Part shown: piece after piece, positions 17,545 to 25,367 of the stretch | Position numbering within the stretch: the first letter of the stretch is position 1 | Layout: every line of letters begins with the position of its first letter | NCBI GenBank assembly: GCA_022360715.1 | Contig: JAKSCG010000018.1 | Location: 1 to 45,643, forward strand | DNA length: 45,643 nucleotides | Direction of reading: 5' to 3' | Source: Halanaerobiales bacterium | GTDB taxonomy: Bacteria > Bacillota > Halanaerobiia > Halanaerobiales > DTU029 | The notes under the pieces: model-generated | Told to the model about the DNA's origin: nothing | The model's database searches: none | Seen by the model: the letters and a program-made list of their open reading frames with translations, nothing else | Translations under genes and position numbers: made by a program

Positions 17545-18915
17545 TTATTTAACTGAAAACATTTTGTCTTGAAGTTGTCTTAAAGTAAAGAGAAGATTAT
17601 CCTCTTTTTTTAACTCCACATCATCAAAAGTCAGGTAAGTTCCTTTTGAAACTTCTTTTTTCAATATAGCTCCTTGGGCCAGGGCAAAAGGAAGCAGATT
17701 TTCCTCTTTTACAATGACGGCTTTTTCGATCCTCCCGGCTGTACATACTCCACCAATCTCATCAATTTCTTCCCCGGGAGTTAAATCCTTCTTCGCTAAT
17801 GTTATTACATCTGATGTTCTTACATCATTTAAAGGAGCAATAGTAGCCTGATTATGAATTGCAGCATATGCCACAGATATTGGTGCTTGAGCAGTTACAT
17901 AATGGTAAGGTAAATAAAAGATAATATTAGTATTATCTCCTTTAGCTTGCACTTGCTCTTTAGTTAGTCCATATCTTGACATAAAGACATCATGCCATTT
18001 GTTTTTTCCTTTAACAATAACAAAGCATATTACTGTATTATCATCTCCTTGTTCGGTATGAAGAACTCTTTCAACAACTCCTGTTCTATTTAAAATACCA
18101 CCCTTTTCTTTTAAATCAAGAACTTGCGGAAGTTTAAAAGTGAGTTCATCAAGGGGAATATCAGGACCATGCATACCTCTTACATCTGGTGGCAAACCGA
18201 TCGAATTAGAAAGTTGGCACAATTCTTCAGCAGTTTTAGTGCCGTCACAAAAAGAAGCGAGCATAGCCATATTATATTGAACTTCCCCCATGCCCATTTC
18301 TTTTCTAAAATCTTTTATAGTATTTTTATTCCATTTAAGGCTATCTCCGGCATAACCACTTCTGCCTGCCGCTAATACCTTAAAACCCAGTGCGGTAACT
18401 TCATCATAAAGTGCTTTAATGATACCCGGCTCATCACCATAAATTCCTGTATATACAACGCCAGCATTTTTAGCTAACCTATTTAAAATACTACCTACAA
18501 AATTATCGCCTTCGGCATTCATGGTTACAATATGTTTATTGTGTTGAATAGAGTTAAATACTACTTCAGCATAGATACGTGGAGAACCGGTCCCTTCACA
18601 AACAACATCTATCAAGTCATTGTTCCAGGCAATTTCATGGTCAGCAGCTATCACCCGTTTATTATTGTTAATAGCTTTTTCTGCCGCTCGGCATGAACTG
18701 CACTCTACAATATCTTTTTCCGCAACGCCGGCTTTAAGCAGAGCGTCTTTGGCCTTGCTTAAATTTAAATCCACAACAATATCCATTTGCATTCCGGGAG
18801 ACATTTCAACCTGATCGACAAATGGTAATCCGGCGGCTCCTGCACCTACTTCGGCAACTCTAATTCTTGCCTTCCTTTTTTCTAATTTTTTTAATTGATC
18901 ATTAATACCAAACAT
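17545..18915 (-). CDS. Homoserine-dehydrogenase-like oxidoreductase with C-terminal SAF domain (COG4091 type)
   Basis: An NAD(P)-dependent oxidoreductase, 456 aa. The N-terminal Rossmann region (RIRVAEVGAGAAG) resembles homoserine dehydrogenase; NKHIVTMNAEGDNFVGS and YTGIYGDEPGIIKALYDEV are typical of the COG4091 group. Residues about 365-430 form a SAF domain (DVITLAKKDLTPGEEIDEIGG). From memory, this group includes the Brucella DXR-like reductoisomerase DRL, so a reductoisomerase acting on a sugar phosphate is possible. The start at 18915 has GGAGGT upstream. It is the last gene of the region B operon, after a sugar importer and together with a kinase and an epimerase, which points to sugar catabolism rather than amino-acid synthesis. 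The exact reaction is unknown. Confidence 0.8.
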   Translation of the reverse strand: MFGINDQLKKLEKRKARIRVAEVGAGAAGLPFVDQVEMSPGMQMDIVVDLNLSKAKDALLKAGVAEKDIVECSSCRAAEKAINNNKRVIAADHEIAWNNDLIDVVCEGTGSPRIYAEVVFNSIQHNKHIVTMNAEGDNFVGSILNRLAKNAGVVYTGIYGDEPGIIKALYDEVTALGFKVLAAGRSGYAGDSLKWNKNTIKDFRKEMGMGEVQYNMAMLASFCDGTKTAEELCQLSNSIGLPPDVRGMHGPDIPLDELTFKLPQVLDLKEKGGILNRTGVVERVLHTEQGDDNTVICFVIVKGKNKWHDVFMSRYGLTKEQVQAKGDNTNIIFYLPYHYVTAQAPISVAYAAIHNQATIAPLNDVRTSDVITLAKKDLTPGEEIDEIGGVCTAGRIEKAVIVKEENLLPFALAQGAILKKEVSKGTYLTFDDVELKKEDNLLFTLRQLQDKMFSVK

Positions 18916-18995
18916 AATTTTAACCTCCATTATTTAGACTGATCGAAAATTTAATACTATAGCTTTTATCTTTACCCCCTTTTAAATAATTTTAA

Positions 18996-19817
18996 TTAAG
19001 AATTAGCAAAGGCTTTAATTAGATATTTATTAAAGATTAAGGCAATAGTTATTATCGGGATAGTAGTAACAGTCCCCCAAGCACTTATCGCTCCATATTG
19101 AACACCTTCAAATTCGCTCTGTAAAAATTGTTGCATTCCTACTGTTAAAGGCTTAACATTTCCTCTAGCCAAAACATTAGCTATAAACAAATTATTCCAG
19201 GCAGCGATAAGCACAAGAAGAGTCACCGCAATTATTGGCCCTTTGGCTATAGGTAAATTAATATGCCAAAAGATTTGCATATCACTACATCCATCTATTC
19301 TAGCAGCCTCTTCTACTGACGGAGGTATTTTATCAAAAAAGCCTTTAGTTAACCAAATAGAAAGGGGTAAACATATTATTTGGTAAGCGATAATTAGCCC
19401 AAATTCAGTATCAACCAATCCCGAATTAGCAAATATTATAAATAATGGAAAAGTAAGTGCTACAAGTGGTATAAATCTTAACCCTAATATTACTAAGGAT
19501 ATTATTTTATATCCTTTAGGTTTTAAGCGAGAAAGAGAATAAGCTGCTGGGATACCTATTAGTAAAGAAATTAAGGTAGAAAAACCGGCAATGATAATGG
19601 TATTTTTTAAATTATCAACAATGCCATTGTCAAGGATTGTACGATAATTTTCTAAACTCGGTTCAAAGATAAAAGATGGAGGAACTTTCATTATTTCATC
19701 AGTTGATTTAAAAGAGGATTGAATAAGCCAAACCAGAGGTATTAAGGCAATAATTAATGTCAAAAATAATATAATGTTTGCTATATATAATAATAAATAC
19801 TTTTTCTTTAAAAACAT
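18996..19817 (-). CDS. Sugar ABC transporter permease, MalG type (CUT1)
   Basis: Membrane subunit of a CUT1 importer, 273 aa with six hydrophobic segments. The EAA loop is EEAARIDGCSDMQIFWHINLPIAKGP. The N-terminus has the usual pattern PLVWLIQSSFKSTDEIMKVPPSFIFEPSLENY. The ATG has AAAGGAG upstream. It pairs with the MalF-type subunit 61 bp away. No ATPase gene is present in the operon, so a shared MsmX-type ATPase from elsewhere is needed. Confidence 0.93.
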   Translation of the reverse strand: MFLKKKYLLLYIANIILFLTLIIALIPLVWLIQSSFKSTDEIMKVPPSFIFEPSLENYRTILDNGIVDNLKNTIIIAGFSTLISLLIGIPAAYSLSRLKPKGYKIISLVILGLRFIPLVALTFPLFIIFANSGLVDTEFGLIIAYQIICLPLSIWLTKGFFDKIPPSVEEAARIDGCSDMQIFWHINLPIAKGPIIAVTLLVLIAAWNNLFIANVLARGNVKPLTVGMQQFLQSEFEGVQYGAISAWGTVTTIPIITIALIFNKYLIKAFANS

Positions 19818-19878
19818 AATTTTTCTCCTTTATCTTGATCATAGCTTATATAATTAGATCAATTTGGTCTTGATAAGT

Positions 19879-20799
19879 CTATTTCTCAATGGTATAAGAA
19901 AATGAGCCACGCTGTAAAGATAATAATATTCCTAAGGACATTAAGGCAAGGGATATAATCATAAACCAACTAAGTGCACTAGCATAACCAAATTCACCAT
20001 AGCGCATAAATGATAGATATGTTCGTAGACTTAATACTTGAGTACTTAAACCAGGTCCTCCTCTTGTCATGATCCATATTAAATCATATTGTCTCCAGGA
20101 ACGTGTCAGGGTAATGATAAGAACTATTGCTAATTGGGGTTTTAAACAAGGAAGTGTTATTTTAAAGAATTTTGTTAATGGAGTTGCTCCTTCTACTAGG
20201 GCAGTTTCATAGAATGATCCAGGTATATTTCTTATCCCCGCATCAAAAATTATAAACCCAAAGGAAAAATAAATTAGAGTATAAGTTAATATTGGAACTA
20301 CTAAAGCAAGTTTTTCATCTATAAACCAATTGGGTGGATTAATCCCCATTTTTTCGATTAGAAAATTTATGATTCCGATATCACCACTCCAAAGAAAAAC
20401 TCTGGTAAATGCCCCAACTACCGTTTCGCTCATAATCATTGGAATAAGAAAAAATACTCTTAAAATCGTTTTTCCTTTAATTGTTTTTCCCATAACTCTC
20501 ATATTTATAAGGTTGGCAAGAAAAACAGCAATCACATTTGGTAAAACAATTGTAACAACAGTAAAGATAAAGCTAACCGATAAAATTTTCCAAAAACGGG
20601 AGCTTTGTAACATATCAATATAATTACCAAGTCCAATAAACTTACTTTGCTCCGGTCTATACATACTATAGTCAGTAAAACTTTTCGTGAATGACCAAAT
20701 TAATGGACCTAGAAGAACGGCTACAATAAATACTAAAGGAAGTAGTGTTATGATCCATTTAAATATCTTATCTTTGGTTGTTTTATTAACAGACTCCAT
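19879..20799 (-). CDS. Sugar ABC transporter permease, MalF type (CUT1)
   Basis: Membrane subunit, 306 aa with about six membrane segments. Features include GPLIWSFTKSFTDYSMYRPEQSKFIGLGNY near the N-terminus, the EAA loop YETALVEGATPLTKFFKITLPCLKPQ, and IMTRGGPGLSTQVLSLRTY, all standard for CUT1 proteins. It follows the binding-protein gene after a 133-bp gap that contains a hairpin. Confidence 0.93.
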   Translation of the reverse strand: MESVNKTTKDKIFKWIITLLPLVFIVAVLLGPLIWSFTKSFTDYSMYRPEQSKFIGLGNYIDMLQSSRFWKILSVSFIFTVVTIVLPNVIAVFLANLINMRVMGKTIKGKTILRVFFLIPMIMSETVVGAFTRVFLWSGDIGIINFLIEKMGINPPNWFIDEKLALVVPILTYTLIYFSFGFIIFDAGIRNIPGSFYETALVEGATPLTKFFKITLPCLKPQLAIVLIITLTRSWRQYDLIWIMTRGGPGLSTQVLSLRTYLSFMRYGEFGYASALSWFMIISLALMSLGILLSLQRGSFSYTIEK

Positions 20800-20830
20800 T
20801 AACTTTACCCCGCTTAATAATTTAATTTAA

Positions 20831-20885
20831 TAATTAGGAGAAGAAACAATCTAATAATTAAATTTTATGTCTCTTCACCTAATTA
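20831..20885 (-). other. Long-range hairpin between binding-protein and permease genes
   Basis: Inverted repeat TAATTAGGAGAAGA (20831-20844) with TCTTCACCTAATTA (20872-20885), 13 of 14 positions pairing. It has no T run. Its position after the binding-protein gene suggests mRNA stabilisation or partial attenuation, giving more binding protein than permease. Confidence 0.6.
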
Positions 20886-20932
20886 TCTTAATCAAAGTTT
20901 ACTATTACTAAAGTTCCGCCTTGTTCTTAATC

Positions 20933-22294
20933 TCAATCATAGTATCCTGCATTATCCATAATGTCATAAATTTTATCGGTAGCCTGTTCAACGGCTTTTT
21001 CCGGGTCAACTCCTTCTAGACTTACCGCATGTAACATCAGAGATAATTCTTCATATATTTGAGAGGCTTCAGGAACAAAAGGTCTTGCATGTCCTGTCTT
21101 ATTTAATGCTTCTAACCATAAAGGTCCCAAATCTTTCATTAAGGGGTCTTCTAATATTTTAGGATGTGTAAAAGTTGATTTTCTTGGATGAAAAGCACCG
21201 GCTTCTAAATATTCACCAAGTTTATCTTGATCAAAAAGCCAATCAAGCAGGAATTTAGCAGCAGCCTCTTTTTCTTTTTGTGGTGCATGAGCATATAAAG
21301 AAACTCCGCCTCCACCTAATACTCCTTGCCCAGCTTCAAATTCTGTTCCCTCGACTTTTGGTTTTAATATCATTCCATAATTTTGGAAATTTCGCGGGTT
21401 TTCTTTCGGGTTTAAATAACTGCGCGCATTTCCAGCCCAAACTCTCGCCATTGCAACATTATTATTAGATATCCACCTTTCTTCTTCAGCATAATCAGCA
21501 GCAAATGCCTCTTTTGGTATATATTGATGTAATTTACTTGCATATTCCATCGCTTTTACTGTTTCTTCACTATTCAATATGACCTTATTATCTTCATCCA
21601 ATACTTCTCCACCAAAACTCCAAATATATTCAAGGGCTGCAACATAACTATGAGCAACTGGAGCTAAAAGCTCATGAAAACCATATAAATTTTCGGAAGG
21701 ACGAGTAAAAAATTCTGCCATATCTAGTAATTGATCAGTGTTTACTGGCGGTTTTAATTCATATCCATATTCCTCTTTAAAAGCTTCTTTTTCTTTTTCC
21801 GATTCAAACAATTTCTTTTGATAAATTAGAATCGGGGTGTTAGCATTGATCGGTATTGACCATATTTTATCACTACCAGGTATACTCATATGTGATTTTT
21901 GAACAGACTCTGGCCAATCATCAAGTTGATTTTCATATCCGAACATTTTAATATAATCATCTAAAGGTTCTAATGCGCCGATTTGATAATACTCCATTAT
22001 AAAGCCTGGGCTCATTCTCATAGCAGTAAAACCAGATGTTTTAGCTAACGCTTCAATTCTTATTCTGTCCCATAATCTTTCATGCCAAAGAAATTCAGTT
22101 TTAACTCTTATGCCGGTCTCTTTATTAAAATCAGCTAATAATTCTCGGTCACCAACTACATAAGAATCTGGTTCAGTAATTAACAGCAAATCTACTTCCT
22201 GACCTTCATATTTTTGGGCGGCGACAACAAATAACATAGTAGAGACTAAAATCAATAGACAGGTTATTAATATAACCTTGCTTTTTAATAACAT
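20933..22294 (-). CDS. Sugar ABC transporter substrate-binding protein (family 1, CUT1)
   Basis: Extracytoplasmic receptor of the region B importer, 453 aa. The signal peptide is MLLKSKVILITCLLILVSTMLFVVAAQ. The cysteine inside it sits in the middle of the hydrophobic core and is not a lipobox. SBP_bac_1 features include LLADFNKETGIRVKTEFLWHERLWDRI, a near C-terminal ALNKTGHARPFVPEASQIYEEL and KAVEQATDKIYDIM. I start at the ATG at 22294 with AAGGTGG upstream. Ligand unknown; neighbours suggest a small sugar or sugar acid rather than a long oligosaccharide. Confidence 0.9.
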   Translation of the reverse strand: MLLKSKVILITCLLILVSTMLFVVAAQKYEGQEVDLLLITEPDSYVVGDRELLADFNKETGIRVKTEFLWHERLWDRIRIEALAKTSGFTAMRMSPGFIMEYYQIGALEPLDDYIKMFGYENQLDDWPESVQKSHMSIPGSDKIWSIPINANTPILIYQKKLFESEKEKEAFKEEYGYELKPPVNTDQLLDMAEFFTRPSENLYGFHELLAPVAHSYVAALEYIWSFGGEVLDEDNKVILNSEETVKAMEYASKLHQYIPKEAFAADYAEEERWISNNNVAMARVWAGNARSYLNPKENPRNFQNYGMILKPKVEGTEFEAGQGVLGGGGVSLYAHAPQKEKEAAAKFLLDWLFDQDKLGEYLEAGAFHPRKSTFTHPKILEDPLMKDLGPLWLEALNKTGHARPFVPEASQIYEELSLMLHAVSLEGVDPEKAVEQATDKIYDIMDNAGYYD

Positions 22295-22361
22295 TTTACT
22301 ACCACCTTCTTGATAATTTTTTTTAGAAGACAATTTAAAGATTATTGTTCTTTTTCCGAAA

Positions 22362-22390
22362 ATTATATATAGATCTATATCAGAATTTCA
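22362..22390 (-). promoter_or_regulatory. Possible internal promoter with a palindrome in its spacer
   Basis: TGAAAT (22385-22390), 17-bp spacer, TATAAT (22362-22367) on the minus strand. A perfect 14-bp palindrome ATATAGATCTATAT lies at 22367-22380, in the spacer and touching the -10. It could be an operator giving the transporter genes separate control within region B. No protein can be tied to it from sequence alone. Confidence 0.4.
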
Positions 22391-22419
22391 TTTCTTCATA
22401 GGCTTTCTCCTTTCAATAT

Positions 22420-23160
22420 CTATTTTGCTAAGATATAATTACCTTTTTCCTCTAAGATTTCATTGATTTGATCAGTGATAATTATACACTCATCAATATC
22501 AAAAACTTTGTAGCAGGTTTTTTTATATGCCTTTGAACTGTCCAAAAGCACATATGTCTTTGTAGAATTTTCTTTAACAATCCTTTTCTTATTTACCTCT
22601 TTAATATCGGGAGTGTTGATGCCACTCTTTAAAGTATAACCACTGGCACCTAAGAAGGCTTTGTCGAAAAAAATATCTGATAATAAATTATCGGCAATAG
22701 GACCCCCGGTAGACCCTATATTCGCTGAAACTTCTCCCCCAATTAAGACACAATTAAACTGGCATTTATATAATTTATTAAGAATTAAAGTATTCGAGGT
22801 AAATACTTCAATTTTTTTATTTTTTATATATTCAATCATTTGTAATGGAGTTGAACCGGAGTCTATATAGATTACTTCACCATCATTAATTAAAGATGCC
22901 GCATGTTTGGCTATTCTCTTTTTTTCTTCCAAATGTAAGTGTTTTTTTGTGTCAATCGGCATTTCATAAGAAGATGTTTTTAATTGAGCTGCACCACCGG
23001 TTAAAAGATTAACATGTCCTTCTTCTTCAAGTACTTTTAAATCTCTCCGTATGGTAGATTCCGAAGCATTTTTTAAGATTTGTTTTAATTGATCTATATA
23101 TAATAATTCAGTTTTTTCTAAATGAGATAATATCTTTTTTCTTCTTTCATAAGGGATCAT
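22420..23160 (-). CDS. DeoR-family transcriptional regulator
   Basis: A sugar-phosphate-responsive repressor, 246 aa, the usual length. Residues 1-55 hold the DeoR helix-turn-helix (IPYERRKKILSHLEKTE, then ASESTIRRDLKVLEEEGHV). The C-terminal DeoRC effector domain includes EKKRIAKHAASLINDGEVIYIDSG and DKAFLGASGYTLKSGINTPD. It sits between the kinase and the importer in the operon and probably senses a phosphorylated intermediate made by the kinase. Likely target: the strong promoter at 25104-25132. Confidence 0.92.
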   Translation of the reverse strand: MIPYERRKKILSHLEKTELLYIDQLKQILKNASESTIRRDLKVLEEEGHVNLLTGGAAQLKTSSYEMPIDTKKHLHLEEKKRIAKHAASLINDGEVIYIDSGSTPLQMIEYIKNKKIEVFTSNTLILNKLYKCQFNCVLIGGEVSANIGSTGGPIADNLLSDIFFDKAFLGASGYTLKSGINTPDIKEVNKKRIVKENSTKTYVLLDSSKAYKKTCYKVFDIDECIIITDQINEILEEKGNYILAK

Positions 23161-23184
23161 AATTCTGGCTCCTTTTTGAATAAT

Positions 23185-24126
23185 TTAAAAGTATTTTTCG
23201 GTTATTTTATTACTTTGATATACAGATTCAACCTCTTTTTTGTCCGGCATAATAGATTGAGTTCCATATTTTGAAATAGTTAGCGAAGAGGCAATTGTAG
23301 CAATTTTAACTGCTTCTATCAAATCAACTCCTTCAATTAATTTAGCAGCAAAGGTTCCGACAAATGTATCTCCGGCTCCAGTAGTATCTAAAGGAGAAAC
23401 CTTTAGAGCCGGAACATGCACTATCTCAGAATTTTGGAAAACTAAACTGCCTTTTTCACCTAAAGTTATTATTAATAACTTTTTTACTTTTGCTAACAAC
23501 TTTTTATGATTAAAGATAGCACTTTCAATATCTTCTATCTTTTGTTTACAATAGTATGTAGCTTCAGATTCATTAACAATTAAACAATCTACTTTAGATA
23601 ATGATTGAGCGGAAATAGGTTTAGCCGGAGCTGCATTCAAAAGGATAAAACAATCATTTTTGGATGCTAAATCAATTGCGTATTCTGTTACTTCAGTAGG
23701 TATTTCAAGTTGTAAAATAACTATTTTGCTTCTTACCAATTTATCTTTAATATCATTAATATCTTCTTTTGAAAGAGCAAAGTTTGCCCCTTTAACAACA
23801 TTAGCATAAATTGTTCCATCTGATAAAATATTATTTATTCCCAAACCGGTACTTTGCTTAGTTCGTTTTATATTTTCAACATTTAAACCATTATCTTTTA
23901 ATTGATTTATAATGTAATCACCAAATAAATCTCTTCCTAATGCGCCGATCATATTAGTTTCTATGCCCATTTTGCTACATTGAACAGCTTGATTTCCTCC
24001 TTTTCCTCCGGCACCAGTTGTTACATCATTTACTGTATATGTTTCTCCCTTTTCAGGCAATCTAGCTTGTTTTAATAAAATATCATAATTTAAACTACCA
24101 ATTACAGTGATTTGTTTTTTTTCCAT
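23185..24126 (-). CDS. Ribokinase-family (PfkB) sugar kinase
   Basis: Phosphorylates a sugar with ATP in the cytoplasm; 313 aa. PfkB signatures: GGKGGNQAVQCSKMG in the N-terminal third (ribokinase-type GGKGANQA site) and the C-terminal DTTGAGDTFVGTFAAKL with the anion hole and catalytic Asp. The resemblance is to ribokinase, but the substrate cannot be fixed. The start overlaps the epimerase transcript with a gap of only 5 bp. The kinase, an epimerase and an oxidoreductase in one operon suggest a pathway of isomerisation, phosphorylation and oxidoreduction. Confidence 0.9.
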   Translation of the reverse strand: MEKKQITVIGSLNYDILLKQARLPEKGETYTVNDVTTGAGGKGGNQAVQCSKMGIETNMIGALGRDLFGDYIINQLKDNGLNVENIKRTKQSTGLGINNILSDGTIYANVVKGANFALSKEDINDIKDKLVRSKIVILQLEIPTEVTEYAIDLASKNDCFILLNAAPAKPISAQSLSKVDCLIVNESEATYYCKQKIEDIESAIFNHKKLLAKVKKLLIITLGEKGSLVFQNSEIVHVPALKVSPLDTTGAGDTFVGTFAAKLIEGVDLIEAVKIATIASSLTISKYGTQSIMPDKKEVESVYQSNKITEKYF

Positions 24127-24131
24127 CTCTA

Positions 24132-25070
24132 TTAAACTCCCCGATCAGATTCTACCGCTTTCAAAAAAATTTTTTGTGCTTCAATTGCATCATTTTTATT
24201 GATAATTGCTTGGATATAGTCCATCCCTATTCTGTCAATTATGTTCAAATATTTTTTCAACATTTTTATATTTATTTTACTTTCCTCGATAGCTTTTTCT
24301 CTTAGTGGGAAGGTATCAAAATATATTACTCCGTCATAATTATTCTTTTTCATATAATAAAGAAATTCTAAGGTTTTAATAAAACTTACACTACCGACAA
24401 TAAGGCCATCATCTTGCATGCCATATCCATCATTAAGATGAACACCATATAATTTATTTTTTAAACTGGTTAAACTTAATCCATAAGCAGGATTTTCACC
24501 TTTCATTAACATATGACAATAATCTAATGTAACCCCAACATTGTCTCGATCAACATCATTAACCATCAATAAAGTAGTTCCCACGTCTGGTATTATTGAA
24601 TAAGACCTCGGCTCATAGGGCTTATACTCTATACTTATTATAATATTCTTGTCATAATCAGCAATTTTACGAAAAGAATAAACCAATTGCTTCCATACCT
24701 CTTCATAATTAACCTGGAATGAATAATCAAAACCATCATATCCCAGCCAGATTGTTAATTGGGTTCCATTTAGTTCTTTTGTAATATTGATAGCTTTCTT
24801 ACATAAGTCGATTGCTTGGGCAGCAGTTTTATCTTTACGGCTTAATTTTCCGTTTATAAAAGGTTTTTTAAATCTCATCGCCAAACCATTTACTTTAAGA
24901 TTATTTTTTTGTAAAGAATCCTTAACCTCTTTAACTGAAACATCATTAAAATGCTCCGGATAATTTAAATCCACATAATTTAAATCATCAATATTTTTTA
25001 AGTTATTAAAAACAGCAAGAATAGATTTTTCAGTTCTTAAAAATGAATTTAATCTAGTAGCTAATTTCAT
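24132..25070 (-). CDS. Sugar phosphate isomerase/epimerase, xylose-isomerase-like TIM barrel
   Basis: A metal-dependent isomerase or epimerase of the AP_endonuc_2 superfamily, 312 aa. Seen: a TIM-barrel pattern with IWLGYDGFDYSFQ, the metal-ligand Glu in IISIEYKPYEPRS, GVTLDYCHMLMKGE, the GVHLNDGYGMQDD histidine region, and DGVIYFDTFPLRE. Related proteins act on tagatose, psicose, inosose or rhamnose-type sugars, so the substrate is uncertain. First gene of the region B operon, directly downstream of a strong promoter. Confidence 0.85.
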   Translation of the reverse strand: MKLATRLNSFLRTEKSILAVFNNLKNIDDLNYVDLNYPEHFNDVSVKEVKDSLQKNNLKVNGLAMRFKKPFINGKLSRKDKTAAQAIDLCKKAINITKELNGTQLTIWLGYDGFDYSFQVNYEEVWKQLVYSFRKIADYDKNIIISIEYKPYEPRSYSIIPDVGTTLLMVNDVDRDNVGVTLDYCHMLMKGENPAYGLSLTSLKNKLYGVHLNDGYGMQDDGLIVGSVSFIKTLEFLYYMKKNNYDGVIYFDTFPLREKAIEESKINIKMLKKYLNIIDRIGMDYIQAIINKNDAIEAQKIFLKAVESDRGV

Positions 25071-25103
25071 TCGACAACTCCTTTTTATACGACTCTTAAA
25101 AAA

Positions 25104-25132
25104 ATTATAACTTTTTGTTCATTTAAAGTCAA
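25104..25132 (-). promoter_or_regulatory. Promoter of the region B operon
   Basis: TTGACT (25127-25132), 17-bp spacer, TATAAT (25104-25109) on the minus strand, about 35 bp upstream of the epimerase ATG. It is the natural control point for the DeoR regulator encoded in the operon. Confidence 0.75.
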
Positions 25133-25261
25133 GTTTTTTTTTATTTTTTCTCTTTTTTTCAAATATTTCAACTGGGTTAAACAAAATTGCTTTTTAAAAG
25201 CGCATAGATGACGCAATTTTCCGGGCGCATATTCAGCATTCTTTTTTGCACATCTCCAAAT

Positions 25262-25302
25262 AAAAAAAGGATTACAGCCACTTCATTAAATGGCTATAAC
25301 CC
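25262..25302 (-). terminator. Rho-independent terminator of the symporter-GH31 transcript
   Basis: A 12-bp stem with G-U wobbles, formed by 25269-25280 and 25291-25302, followed on the minus strand by seven T residues. It lies 65 bp past the GH31 stop codon. Confidence 0.82.
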
Positions 25303-25367
25303 TCTTTCCCCGGAATCTGGTTTAAATATATCTAAAGGCTCTTTTAATATTCGATTATCTTCCGTCC

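Noticed and set aside
25196-25240. Repeated GCGCAT/GACGC words between the region B promoter and the GH31 terminator
   Set aside because: Too short and irregular to call a repeat or regulatory site.
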